Source: Bordetella bronchialis
GTDB lineage: Bacteria > Pseudomonadota > Gammaproteobacteria > Burkholderiales > Burkholderiaceae_B
Reading direction: 5' to 3'
Assembly: GCF_001676705.1 (NCBI RefSeq)
Contig: NZ_CP016170.1
Coordinates: 3,906,001-3,970,000 of the forward strand
Length of the DNA stretch: 64,000 nt
Shown here: positions 1 through 9,204 of the stretch, one piece after another
Layout of the letters: the number at the start of each line of letters is the position of its first letter
How positions within the stretch are numbered: the first letter of the stretch is position 1
Position numbers and translations under genes: made by a program
The notes under the pieces: model-generated
The model's database searches: none
What the model was told of the DNA's origin: nothing
The model's input: the letters and a program-made list of their open reading frames with translations, nothing else

Positions 1-821
1 AGGAACTGCAGGCCCTGCAGCGCCTTCAGGTTTTGCAGCGTTGGAACCAGCGCGTCCAGGTCGTGCCCGTCGATGGGCCCCACGTAGTTGAAACCGAATT
101 CCTCGAACAGCGTGGCCGGCGTCACCATGCCCTTGGCATGCTCCTCGATGCGGCGGGCCAGTTCGAGCACCGGCGGCACGTGCTGCAGCACCGCCTTGCC
201 GACGTTCTTGGCGGCCGCATAGAAACGGCCCGACATCAGGCGCGCCAGGTAGCGGTTCAGCGCTCCCACCGGCGGCGAGATCGACATGTCGTTGTCGTTC
301 AGGATGACCAGCAGGTTGATGCCCGGCGTCACGCCGGCATTGTTCATGGCCTCGAAGGCCATGCCCGCGGACATGGCGCCGTCGCCGATCACGGCGATGT
401 GCTGGCGCGACACTCCGGCATTGCGCGATGCCACGGCCATGCCCAGCGCCGCCGAAATGGACGTCGACGAATGCGCCGTGCCGAAGGCGTCGTACTCGGA
501 TTCGCAGCGGCGCGGAAAGCCGGAGATTCCATCGGCCTGCCGCAGGTGTGCCATGCCCTCGCGGCGGCCGGTCAGGATCTTGTGAGGGTAGGACTGGTGC
601 CCCACGTCCCACACCAGGCGATCGTGCGGCGTATCGAACACATAGTGCAGGGCCAGCGTCAATTCCACCGTGCCCAGATTGGACGACAGATGCCCACCGG
701 TGCGGGAAACCGAAGCCAGTATGAAGGCCCGCAGTTCGTCGGCGACCTTTTTCAGCGCGCGACGGTCCAGTCGCTTGAGGTCTGCCGGGCTATCGATGGT
801 TTCCAGTAATTCTGTGGTCAT
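1..821 (-). CDS. dxs: 1-deoxy-D-xylulose-5-phosphate synthase, N-terminal part
   Basis: Thiamine-diphosphate enzyme of the MEP pathway that condenses pyruvate and glyceraldehyde 3-phosphate. The window holds about 273 N-terminal residues; the C-terminal part lies before base 1. Visible are the start [15 protein letters not shown], the early [12 protein letters not shown] segment and the [15 protein letters not shown] stretch with its GDG...N thiamine-diphosphate binding motif (residues about 150-180). It follows ispA by 45 bases and xseB, all on the minus strand, the classic isoprenoid operon order, so it should be co-transcribed with them. Start is the ATG at 821. The frame is open throughout. 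Identification is very secure. Confidence 0.96.
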   Translation of the reverse strand, partial: MTTELLETIDSPADLKRLDRRALKKVADELRAFILASVSRTGGHLSSNLGTVELTLALHYVFDTPHDRLVWDVGHQSYPHKILTGRREGMAHLRQADGISGFPRRCESEYDAFGTAHSSTSISAALGMAVASRNAGVSRQHIAVIGDGAMSAGMAFEAMNNAGVTPGINLLVILNDNDMSISPPVGALNRYLARLMSGRFYAAAKNVGKAVLQHVPPVLELARRIEEHAKGMVTPATLFEEFGFNYVGPIDGHDLDALVPTLQNLKALQGLQF

Positions 822-866
822 GCTTTTCGCAACCAAGGTCGCGGACCGATCACGCCGCGGCGTGCG

Positions 867-1778
867 TCAACGGTCCCGCAATACGATGAAATCGGCCAGC
901 TCAGCCAGCCGCGCGCGCCCTTCGCCCAAAGGCGCCAAGGCCTGCAGGGCGGCCTGGCGCAGGTCCTGCGCGAAGGCGCGCGCCTGTTCCAGGCCCATCA
1001 ACGATACATACGTCGGCTTGTTGTCCGCGGCATCCTTGCCCGCGGTCTTGCCCAATTTGCCGGAATCCGCCGTCACGTCCAGGATGTCATCCACCACCTG
1101 GAAAGCCAGGCCCATGGCCTGCGCGTAGTCGTCCAGCGCCTGGCGCGCGCTGGAACTGGCTCCGGACACGATACCCCCCAGCGCCACGCTGACGGCCAGC
1201 ATGGCGCCGGTCTTCATGCCGTGCATGGTCTGCAGGGCCTCGCGATCCAGCGCCTGGCCCACGCTTTCCAGGTCGATCGCCTGCCCGCCCGCCATGCCCA
1301 GGCTGCCCGAGGCGCGCGCCAGCGCCTGGGTCGCCTGCACGACCAGGGCGGGTGCGATAGGCATTTCGGCCAGCAATTCAAAGGCCAGCGGCTGCAGGGC
1401 ATCGCCGACCAGCATCGCCGTGGCCTCGTCGTACCGCACGTGCGTCGTGGGCCGGCCGCGGCGCAGGGTATCGTCGTCCATGCAGGGCAGGTCGTCGTGC
1501 ACCAGGGAATAGGCGTGGATCAGCTCCACCGCCGCGGCGGCGCGGTCCAGCGAGGCTTCCACCGCGGCGGCATGGCCGGCGATCGGGCAGGCCTGTCCCG
1601 CCGCGTAGACCAGCGCGGCGCGCACGCGCTTGCCGCCACCCAGCACCGCATAGCGCATGGCTTCATGCAGGCGTGCGGGCACGGTGTCGGCCGCGGGCAG
1701 GAAATCGTCCAGCGTGCGCTCGACATGCGCGGCGCGATCGGCCAGCCATTCCTGGAAAGCGAGATGGGAGGGCTTCAT
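867..1778 (-). CDS. ispA: Farnesyl diphosphate synthase (geranyltranstransferase)
   Basis: 303-residue trans-prenyltransferase that condenses IPP with DMAPP and GPP to make farnesyl diphosphate in the cytosol. The first aspartate-rich motif is HDDLPCMDDD (about residue 90) and the second is VVDDILDVT near residue 240; GGGKRVR near residue 40 binds IPP. The ATG at 1778 overlaps the xseB stop in an ATGA junction, which fixes the start and implies translational coupling. An open frame continues upstream into xseB, but that is an antiphase extension without family support. It lies between xseB and dxs in one operon. Confidence 0.96.
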   Translation of the reverse strand: MKPSHLAFQEWLADRAAHVERTLDDFLPAADTVPARLHEAMRYAVLGGGKRVRAALVYAAGQACPIAGHAAAVEASLDRAAAAVELIHAYSLVHDDLPCMDDDTLRRGRPTTHVRYDEATAMLVGDALQPLAFELLAEMPIAPALVVQATQALARASGSLGMAGGQAIDLESVGQALDREALQTMHGMKTGAMLAVSVALGGIVSGASSSARQALDDYAQAMGLAFQVVDDILDVTADSGKLGKTAGKDAADNKPTYVSLMGLEQARAFAQDLRQAALQALAPLGEGRARLAELADFIVLRDR

Positions 1779-2101
1779 CCGTTCGGTTCGTCGTCCAGCG
1801 CGTCCGGCTCCAGCGGCCGGAGCAGTTCGCCTTCCAGGACACGCACCTGCTGCTCGGCCTGCGCCAGCCGTTCCTGGCAGATGCGCGTGAGTTCGACGCC
1901 GCGCCGATAGGCCGCCAGCGATTGCTCCAACGGCAGAGAGCCGTCTTCCATGGCGGCGACCAGCGATTCCAATTGCGCCAGGGCGGTCTCGAAATCCTGC
2001 GGCAGCGTCGCCGTGGCGCGGCCGCCGGCGGCGCTGTCCGCGCTGGAAGCGTCCGTCGCGGCGGGGAAAGGATCGTGCGGATCGGCTTGCGTGGGAGCCA
2101 A
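1775..2101 (-). CDS. xseB: Exodeoxyribonuclease VII small subunit
   Basis: 108-residue small subunit of exonuclease VII, which degrades single-stranded DNA together with XseA. The core LPQDFETALAQLESLVAAME followed by SLPLEQSLAAYRRGVEL is diagnostic. It is first in the xseB-ispA-dxs operon and overlaps ispA by four bases. No ATG fits. I chose the TTG at 2101 because a GGAG lies about seven bases upstream and the protein then begins MAPTQADPHD; the N-terminal 20 or so residues are poorly conserved in this family, so the start is moderately sure. A TACAAT -10-like element sits at 2144-2139 on the same strand without a clear -35 box. Confidence 0.9.
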   Translation of the reverse strand: MAPTQADPHDPFPAATDASSADSAAGGRATATLPQDFETALAQLESLVAAMEDGSLPLEQSLAAYRRGVELTRICQERLAQAEQQVRVLEGELLRPLEPDALDDEPNG

Positions 2102-2180
2102 GCGTGTCTCCGAAAAACAGACTATGGGTAATCCTGGAATTGTACGAGATCGCGAACCGGGGCCCCCAGGCCATCCCGGA

Positions 2181-2209
2181 TTGCGTTCGGCGCCAGCCCT
2201 TCTTATAGT
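2181..2209 (+). promoter_or_regulatory. Probable sigma-70 promoter of tctC at 2295
   Basis: TTGCGT at 2181-2186 and TATAGT at 2204-2209 are separated by exactly 17 bases, close to the sigma-70 consensus. Transcription would start near 2216, about 80 bases before the tctC ATG at 2295. The site lies in the 193-base divergent gap between xseB and tctC. This is an inference from sequence fit only. Confidence 0.5.
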
Positions 2210-2294
2210 CTCCCGCCTGGCGCAACGGCCGCATCGCGGCCCGGGCCTGCACGGATGGGCAGGCTGGCGCCGCTTCCATAACAAGGGGAAATCT

Positions 2295-3266
2295 ATGCAT
2301 ACGTGGTTCCGCTTCATCGCCGCGGCCGCCCTGGCCGCCTTGACCGCCGCCGGCGCGGCGCAGGCCCAGACCTATCCCGCGCGGCCCATCAAGGTGATCT
2401 CGCCCTTCCCCGCCGGCGGCGCCACGGACGTCCTGACCCGCCTGCTGGCCGAACGCATGGGCAAGGACCTGGGCGTGGCCATGATCGTGGAGAACCGCGC
2501 CGGCGCGGGAACCAGCATCGGCGCGTCTTTCGTCCAGCGCGAGCCCGCCGACGGCTACACCATTCTCATGGCCACCAACTCCACGCTGGTCACCAATCGC
2601 TATCTATACAAAGAGCTGCCCTACGATCCCGACGGCTTCGACCCCATCGGCATGGTGGGCATCGGTCCCCTGGTGCTGCTGTCCAGCCCCAAGGCGCCCT
2701 TCTCCAACACGAAGGAATTGGTGGACTACGCGCGCAAGCACCCCGGCAAGGTGACCTTCGCCACATTCGGCCCGGGCACCTCGTCGCACCTGGCGGCCGA
2801 ACAGTTCAAGAGCCTGACCGGAACGGACATGCTGCACGTGCCCTTCAAGGGCGCCACGCAGGCCCTGCCGGCCCTGATCTCCGGCGACGTGGACATCTTC
2901 TTCGATATGGTGGCCACCGGCATGCCGCAGGCCGATGCCGGCAAGGTCAAGGTCTTCGGCATCACCAGCCCGCAACGCCTGGACAGCGAGCCCAAGCTCG
3001 CCACGCTGGCCGAGCAGGGCTATCCCAAGTTCGACATCACCGCCTGGTTCAGTTTCGTCGCCCCGCGGCACACCTCGCCGGAAGCCCTGGCCAAACTGCG
3101 CGCCGCGCTGGCCGATGCGCTGAAGGACGAAACAGTGCGCAAGAAAATGCTGGAGATGGGCATACAGCCTGCTTCCGGCACGCCGGAAGCCCTGACGGCG
3201 CAGATCAAGGCGGAGCAACCGGTCATCCAGCAACTGGTGCGGCAGGCCAATGTGGCCCTGCAATAA
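2295..3266 (+). CDS. TctC/Bug-family periplasmic binding protein
   Basis: 323-residue secreted solute-binding protein of the tripartite tricarboxylate transporter receptor family (Bug proteins), which bind small carboxylates or amides in the periplasm. It has a cleavable signal (residues 1-24, ending AAQAQ), then TYPARPIKVISPFPAGG, the typical start of the mature domain, and the family segment GYTILMATNS. The ATG at 2295 follows AAGGGGAA as ribosome site. No TctA or TctB membrane gene is nearby, so it is an orphan receptor and its ligand cannot be told. It is divergent from xseB and upstream of the Rieske gene, separated from the latter by hairpins. Confidence 0.92.
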   Translation: MHTWFRFIAAAALAALTAAGAAQAQTYPARPIKVISPFPAGGATDVLTRLLAERMGKDLGVAMIVENRAGAGTSIGASFVQREPADGYTILMATNSTLVTNRYLYKELPYDPDGFDPIGMVGIGPLVLLSSPKAPFSNTKELVDYARKHPGKVTFATFGPGTSSHLAAEQFKSLTGTDMLHVPFKGATQALPALISGDVDIFFDMVATGMPQADAGKVKVFGITSPQRLDSEPKLATLAEQGYPKFDITAWFSFVAPRHTSPEALAKLRAALADALKDETVRKKMLEMGIQPASGTPEALTAQIKAEQPVIQQLVRQANVALQ

Positions 3267-3284
3267 ACCCGTCATCATGCAAAG

Positions 3285-3303
3285 GCGCGCCCCACGGGCG
3301 CGC
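3285..3303 (+). terminator. Hairpin after tctC
   Basis: Perfect 8-bp stem GCGCGCCC/GGGCGCGC with a 3-base loop, 18 bases after the tctC stop. Only two Ts follow, so it is a weak intrinsic terminator or a transcript-end stabiliser. Confidence 0.4.
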
Positions 3304-3318
3304 TTGTAGCGGCTGGGG

Positions 3319-3400
3319 TACAATTACCGTTTAGTTTCTTCGATCGGCCAGACCGATTTTTCTTCGCGCCAGAACGGATTCTTGCCGTCCTGGCTTTTTT
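3319..3400 (+). promoter_or_regulatory. Candidate attenuator leader of the Rieske oxygenase gene
   Basis: A TACAAT -10-like hexamer lies at 3319-3324. Two hairpins follow: ATCGG/CCGAT at 3343-3357 followed by a T-rich run, and a strong one at 3368-3394 (GCCAG, mismatch, ACGG; 7-base loop; CCGT, mismatch, CTGGC) followed by six Ts at 3395-3400. The second has the form of an intrinsic terminator yet ends only 18 bases before the ATG at 3419, leaving no room for a promoter after it. GCCAG occurs twice (3347-3351 and 3368-3372) and either copy can pair with CTGGC at 3390-3394, as expected for mutually exclusive terminator and antiterminator folds. Regulation is inferred. Confidence 0.45.
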
Positions 3401-3418
3401 ATCCGAGCGGAGGGAATC

Positions 3419-4576
3419 ATGACCGACATTGGTCGGATGGCGCAATTCGTGCCAGCTCGCACCCAGCTACCCGTCAGCGCTTACTTTGACGAAGCCCGTT
3501 TCCAGCGCGAGCAAGAACTCATTTTCAAACAGTCCGCGCTTTACGTCGGCCATCGGAACATGGTGCCCGAAGTCGGCGATTGGCGTACGCTGGTCCAGGA
3601 AAAAGGCGGACGTGCCCTCGTCCATACTCCCCAGGGGATAGAACTCATCTCAAATGTCTGCCGCCACCGCCAGGCTCTGATGCTGGGCGGCGTGGCGGGC
3701 AATGTCGCGGGCGACGTCAACACGTCGGGCAATCTGCGGGCCACGGGCGGCAACATCGTCTGCCCCCTGCACCGCTGGACCTATAGCGCACAGGGGGAAC
3801 TGCTGGGCGCGCCGCAGTTCGACAGTACGCCCTGCGCCAGGCTGGACCGCTTCCGCCTGCGCGATTGCCATGGCTTGTTGTTCGAGGGCCCGCGCGACCC
3901 GCTGCAGGATATCGGCGGCCTGTTCGGGCGGCCCGAATTCGACTTCGGCGACTACGTGCTGGACCGCGTGCAGATCCACCAGTGCAACTACAACTGGAAG
4001 ACCTTCATCGAGGTCTACCTGGAGGACTACCACGTCGGGCCTTTCCATCCCGGCCTGGGCCGCTTCGTCACCTGCGACGACCTGGCGTGGGAGTTCGGTT
4101 CCTGGCACAGCGTGCAGCGCGTCGGCGTGCACCAGGCGCTGGCCCATCCGGGCTCGGACGTGTATCGCGCCTGGCACGACCGGGTACTGGATTTCCGCCA
4201 GGGCGAAACCCCCGATTTCGGCGCCATCTGGGCAACTTACTTCCCCACGCACATGATCGAGGTCTATCCGCACGTGCTCGTGCTATCGACCCTGCATCCG
4301 CGCGGACCGCAGGACACGCTGAACGTGGTGGAGTTCTACTACCCGGAGGAAATCGTCGCCTTCGAACGCGAATTCGTCGAGGCCCAGCAGGCGGCCTATA
4401 TGGAAACGGCCGTAGAGGACGACGAAATCGCGGAACGCATGGATGCCGGACGCAAGGCCCTGCTGGACCGAGGCGTCTCCGAGGCCGGCCCCTACCAGTC
4501 GCCGATGGAAGACGGCATGCAGCATTTCCACGAGTGGTACCGCCGCATCATGGCCGAAACGGATCCGCATCCCTAA
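3419..4576 (+). CDS. Rieske non-heme iron oxygenase, alpha subunit
   Basis: 385-residue oxygenase component of the aromatic-ring-hydroxylating / choline-monooxygenase-like superfamily. The Rieske [2Fe-2S] ligands are C81-x-H83 and C115-x2-H118; the spacing of 31 residues between the pairs is about twice the usual one, with a Gly/Asn-rich insertion (residues 89-112). The catalytic domain shows NWKTFIEVYLEDYH with H205 and H210 as likely mononuclear-iron ligands. No ferredoxin, reductase or beta subunit gene is adjacent, so electron donor and substrate are unknown. The ATG at 3419 has GGAGGG six bases upstream; M7 is a possible later start. It sits close to xseB-ispA-dxs, so a role near isoprenoids is conceivable but unproven. 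Confidence 0.88.
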   Translation: MTDIGRMAQFVPARTQLPVSAYFDEARFQREQELIFKQSALYVGHRNMVPEVGDWRTLVQEKGGRALVHTPQGIELISNVCRHRQALMLGGVAGNVAGDVNTSGNLRATGGNIVCPLHRWTYSAQGELLGAPQFDSTPCARLDRFRLRDCHGLLFEGPRDPLQDIGGLFGRPEFDFGDYVLDRVQIHQCNYNWKTFIEVYLEDYHVGPFHPGLGRFVTCDDLAWEFGSWHSVQRVGVHQALAHPGSDVYRAWHDRVLDFRQGETPDFGAIWATYFPTHMIEVYPHVLVLSTLHPRGPQDTLNVVEFYYPEEIVAFEREFVEAQQAAYMETAVEDDEIAERMDAGRKALLDRGVSEAGPYQSPMEDGMQHFHEWYRRIMAETDPHP

Positions 4577-4594
4577 TCCCATCCCCGGAAGCGC

Positions 4595-4626
4595 AAAACG
4601 GCGCCATGGCAACATGGCGCCGTTTT
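4595..4626. terminator. Strong bidirectional terminator
   Basis: Perfect 14-bp stem, AAAACGGCGCCATG paired with CATGGCGCCGTTTT, closed by a GCAA tetraloop (GNRA type). T-runs lie at the 3' end on both strands, so it can serve the Rieske gene (plus strand) and sseA (minus strand). Confidence 0.85.
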
Positions 4627-4745
4627 GCTTCGATCCGCCTGGCTGCCTGCAACAGCCACCAGGAACGGCCGCAGTAGCCGCGGCCCGGCGCAATCCATGC
4701 CGGGCCGCCGGGGTTCGATCCGCCGTCCGGCCCACGCGCCGTCCT

Positions 4746-5597
4746 TCAGCCCTTCTCACGCGGCCGCGAGGGATCGCTGATCCATTCGCTCCAGGAACCC
4801 GGATACAGGCGCGAGCCCGGCAGCCCGGCGACTTCCATGGCGAACAGATTGGCCGAGGCCGTAATGCCGGATCCGCACTGGTGGACGATGGATGCGGGCG
4901 GGCGGCCGCCCAGCACGGCCTCGAATTCCTGCCGCAGTTGCGCGGGCGACTTGAAACGGCCGTCGGCCTCCAGGTTGTCCGTATAGGGCCGGTTCAGGGC
5001 GCCCGGGATGCGGCCGGCCTCCGGGTCGATGGGTTCCACTTCGCCGCGATAGCGGGCCGCCGCCCGCGCGTCGACCAGCGTGAAGGACGGGTCGCGCAGA
5101 TTGGCCAGCACGGCATCGGCATCCACCGCGCCCACCAGCGAGGGGCGGGGCGACGCAGCGGCACCCGGGGCGGGCGCCGGAGGCGGGCCGCTTTCCACGG
5201 GCTGCCCGGCCGCCGTCCAGGCTTGCCAGCCGCCATCCAGCACCGCCACCCGTTCATGGCCGATCCAGCGCAGCAGCCACCATAGGTGCGCCGCGAACTG
5301 CCCGCCGCTGGCATCGTAGGCCACCACGAGCGTATCGGGGCCGACGCCGTGGGCCGCCATCAGGCTGGCCAGCGCGGCGCGCTCGGGCAAGGGATGGCGT
5401 CCGTTGCGGCCGGTGTGCACGCCGGCCAGGTCCTTCTCGTTGTCCAGGAAATGCGCCCCGGCAATGTGCGATTCCTCGAACTGTCGCCGGCCGGCGGCGA
5501 AGTCGCCAAGATCGTGACGCACGTCGAAAACGCGCACCTGGGGGTCGTCCAGCCGGCTCGTCAGTTGCGAGACCGACATCAGGGTCATCGAAGTCAT
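4746..5597 (-). CDS. sseA: 3-mercaptopyruvate sulfurtransferase (rhodanese family)
   Basis: 283-residue two-domain rhodanese. The inactive N-terminal domain (1-140) and the C-terminal domain are joined by a Pro/Ala-rich linker. The active-site loop is C241-GSGITA; the CGSG(V/I)TA form is that of mercaptopyruvate sulfurtransferases rather than thiosulfate rhodaneses (CRxGxR), so transfer of sulfur from 3-mercaptopyruvate to thiols or cyanide is the likely reaction. The ATG at 5597 overlaps the stop of the upstream DMT-transporter gene (ATGA), indicating co-translation. A shared terminator lies at 4595-4626. Confidence 0.9.
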   Translation of the reverse strand: MTSMTLMSVSQLTSRLDDPQVRVFDVRHDLGDFAAGRRQFEESHIAGAHFLDNEKDLAGVHTGRNGRHPLPERAALASLMAAHGVGPDTLVVAYDASGGQFAAHLWWLLRWIGHERVAVLDGGWQAWTAAGQPVESGPPPAPAPGAAASPRPSLVGAVDADAVLANLRDPSFTLVDARAAARYRGEVEPIDPEAGRIPGALNRPYTDNLEADGRFKSPAQLRQEFEAVLGGRPPASIVHQCGSGITASANLFAMEVAGLPGSRLYPGSWSEWISDPSRPREKG

Positions 5598-6475
5598 GCC
5601 TGTTTCTCCCGTGAGGATAGCGCCGCGGCCCGCGATTCGCGCATCGTGCGCCATATCGACAGCAAGCCGGCGACGACGATCAATCCCATGCCCAGCCACG
5701 CCATGTCGTCCAGATGGTCGTGCCAGAATGCCATCCCCAGGATGGCGGCGAAAATGATGGTGGTGTACTGCAGCGCGGCCGTCAACAGCGCGGAGCCCAG
5801 CCCGAAAGCGCGCGTCACGGCCAATTGCCCGAACAGTCCTGACAGCCCGATGCCCGCCAGGGCGGTATAGCCGGCCAGGTCCGTATCGCCCCAGCCTTCC
5901 GTGCCCAGGCCGACCACGCTGCTCAGGCAAACGCCGCAGGAAAAAAACAGCACGGTACGCCATTCGGGCTCGCCGATGCGGCCGAGTTCGCGTATCTGCA
6001 TCATCGCGACCGCCGACGTACCGCCGGCCGTCAGGCCCAGCAGCGCCGCCAGCCATTGGTCCTCGCCGATACTGGGCCGCAGCACCGCGATCACGCCCAG
6101 AAAGCCCAGCGCCACGGACATGATGCGCACGATGTCCCGCTGGGCCCCGCCCCATCCCAGCATCCATGCCGCGATGAACAGGGGCGACGTATAGGAGAGG
6201 CTGGTCGCCGTGGCCAGCGGCAGGTGGGCCAGGGCGAAAAAACCCAGCCACATGGAGCTCACGCCGGCCAGGTTGCGCCAGAAATGGGGTTTCCAACTGG
6301 TGGGGATGATGGACTGCCGGCCCGCGCGGGCCCAGATCAGCAGCAGGACGACCGATGGCAGGCCGCGAAACAGCACCACCTGCGACAAGGACGCCTCGTG
6401 CTCCGTCGCCAGCTTCACGCAGGAACCCATGATGGCGAACATGAGGGACGCCAACAACATCCAGAGAGCCTGCAT
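5594..6475 (-). CDS. EamA/DMT-superfamily inner-membrane transporter
   Basis: 293-residue protein with about ten hydrophobic segments and the two tandem EamA domains of drug/metabolite transporters; it starts directly in the first membrane helix ([17 protein letters not shown]). Related proteins export or import amino acids, S-adenosylmethionine or other metabolites; the substrate is unknown. The ATG at 6475 is chosen; a TTG at 6505 would add ten residues, and neither has a good ribosome site. It overlaps sseA by four bases, so one transcript is likely. It is divergent from htpX. Confidence 0.8.
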   Translation of the reverse strand: MQALWMLLASLMFAIMGSCVKLATEHEASLSQVVLFRGLPSVVLLLIWARAGRQSIIPTSWKPHFWRNLAGVSSMWLGFFALAHLPLATATSLSYTSPLFIAAWMLGWGGAQRDIVRIMSVALGFLGVIAVLRPSIGEDQWLAALLGLTAGGTSAVAMMQIRELGRIGEPEWRTVLFFSCGVCLSSVVGLGTEGWGDTDLAGYTALAGIGLSGLFGQLAVTRAFGLGSALLTAALQYTTIIFAAILGMAFWHDHLDDMAWLGMGLIVVAGLLSIWRTMRESRAAALSSREKQA

Positions 6476-6658
6476 GGAGGGGAAACCGGAAGCGGGAAGT
6501 TGCAAGAAGGCGATACTATACTCCGCGATGGCCCCGTCTCCGCGACATCCGGCGCGCCCCTCGGCGCCCTACCATCCGCGGTCTGGCTCGCGCGCCGCGG
6601 AACCTGGAAGACCCAGGGCCGTCAAAGCTACATCGCTCGCAAAGGGACCATAAAAACC

Positions 6659-7537
6659 ATGAAACGCATTGTTCTGTTCGTGCTTACCAACCTGGCCGTC
6701 ATGCTCGTACTGTCGGCCACGTTGCGCATTCTGGGGATCGACCGCTACCTGACCGCCAACGGGCTCAACGTCAGCGCCCTGCTGGTCTTTTCGCTGGTGG
6801 TGGGCTTCACCGGCGCCATCATCTCGCTGCTCATGAGCAAGCCCATGGCCAAGTGGAGCACCGGCGCCCAGGTCATCGACCCGAACGCCCCGCGCAGCCA
6901 GCGGGAAGCATGGCTGGTCGACACGGTGCACCAGCTGGCCGACCGCGCAGGCATCGGCCGGCCGGAAGTGGCCATCTACGATGGCGCGCCGAACGCCTTT
7001 GCCACGGGCGCCTTCAAGAACGATTCGCTGGTCGCGGTCAGCACCGGGCTGCTGGACAGCATGACAGAGGAAGAAGTCGCCGCCGTCCTGGGGCACGAGG
7101 TGGCCCACATCGCCAATGGCGACATGGTCACCCTTACCCTGATCCAAGGGGTCGTCAATACCTTTGTCGTATTCCTGGCCCGCGTCGTGGGCTACTTCAT
7201 CGACAAGGCGGTGTTCCGCAATGAACGCGGGGTCGGCCCCGGTTATTTCATTACCGTGATCGTCTGCGAGATCCTGTTCGGCATCGTCGCGTCCATCATC
7301 GTGGCCTGGTTCTCGCGCCAGCGCGAATACCGCGCCGATGCGGGCTCCGCCCATCTGCTGGGTTCGCGCGATCCCATGATCCGCGCCCTGGCGCGCCTGG
7401 GGGGCCTGGAAGCCGGCGCGCTGCCGAAGTCCTTCGAGGCCTCCGGCATCGCCGGCGGCGGCGCCATCAGCGCGATGTTCGCCTCGCACCCCCCCATCCA
7501 GCAGCGCATCGCCGCCTTGCAGCGCGTGGCGGTCTAA
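6659..7537 (+). CDS. htpX: Membrane-bound zinc metalloprotease HtpX
   Basis: 292-residue M48B inner-membrane protease involved in quality control of misfolded membrane proteins, working alongside FtsH. Two N-terminal transmembrane helices (about 5-27 and 35-57) precede the catalytic HEVAH motif at H146; two further hydrophobic segments follow (about 155-180 and 193-215). The third zinc ligand is probably E223 in [11 protein letters not shown]. The ATG at 6659 gives a start [18 protein letters not shown] that matches the family. It stands alone, flanked by a divergent gene and the convergent sdaA. Confidence 0.95.
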   Translation: MKRIVLFVLTNLAVMLVLSATLRILGIDRYLTANGLNVSALLVFSLVVGFTGAIISLLMSKPMAKWSTGAQVIDPNAPRSQREAWLVDTVHQLADRAGIGRPEVAIYDGAPNAFATGAFKNDSLVAVSTGLLDSMTEEEVAAVLGHEVAHIANGDMVTLTLIQGVVNTFVVFLARVVGYFIDKAVFRNERGVGPGYFITVIVCEILFGIVASIIVAWFSRQREYRADAGSAHLLGSRDPMIRALARLGGLEAGALPKSFEASGIAGGGAISAMFASHPPIQQRIAALQRVAV

Positions 7538-7599
7538 GGCCGCGGGTACCGGCGGAAGGTGGCCGTCGCCAGCGGGCGGCGGCCGCCGCCGTCACGACA

Positions 7600-8991
<1,392 letters not shown>

Positions 8992-9103
8992 GATGGCTCC
9001 GCAGGCAACGCCGTCCCGCATCCCCCGCGTCCCGGCACATCGCTATGATAGCCCGCGGGCCCCGTCGATACGCGCCCACGCCGCCGCGTTCCGGGATCGC
9101 GCG

Positions 9104-9117
9104 TGAAAACGATTTCA
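9104..9117. promoter_or_regulatory. CG-centred palindrome between sdaA and the Na/Pi transporter
   Basis: TGAAAACGATTTCA has perfect 5-bp arms around a central CG, the general shape of LacI-family operators. It lies in a divergent intergenic gap. No regulator gene is adjacent, so function is a guess. Confidence 0.2.
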
Positions 9118-9204
9118 ACGTCTCCGTCCCCAAAGCGGGGAACCATGCGATCATTGGGCCCTGGCCCGTCCCCGGCACTTCCACCTTACGCCACGCACTG
9201 ATCC

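Noticed and set aside
1779-2300. N-terminal extension of IspA to 477 residues
   Set aside because: The extra segment is xseB in another frame; the ATGA junction at 1775-1778 supports the shorter protein.
4746-6296. 516-codon reading of the sulfurtransferase with an N-terminal extension
   Set aside because: The added part is the DMT transporter gene in the wrong frame; the ATG at 5597 matches the family.
9104-9117. A third site for the hyu LacI-type regulator
   Set aside because: The palindrome TGAAAACGATTTCA has the right shape but different arms (no TCCAA) and lies far from the regulator; listed only as a weak site.
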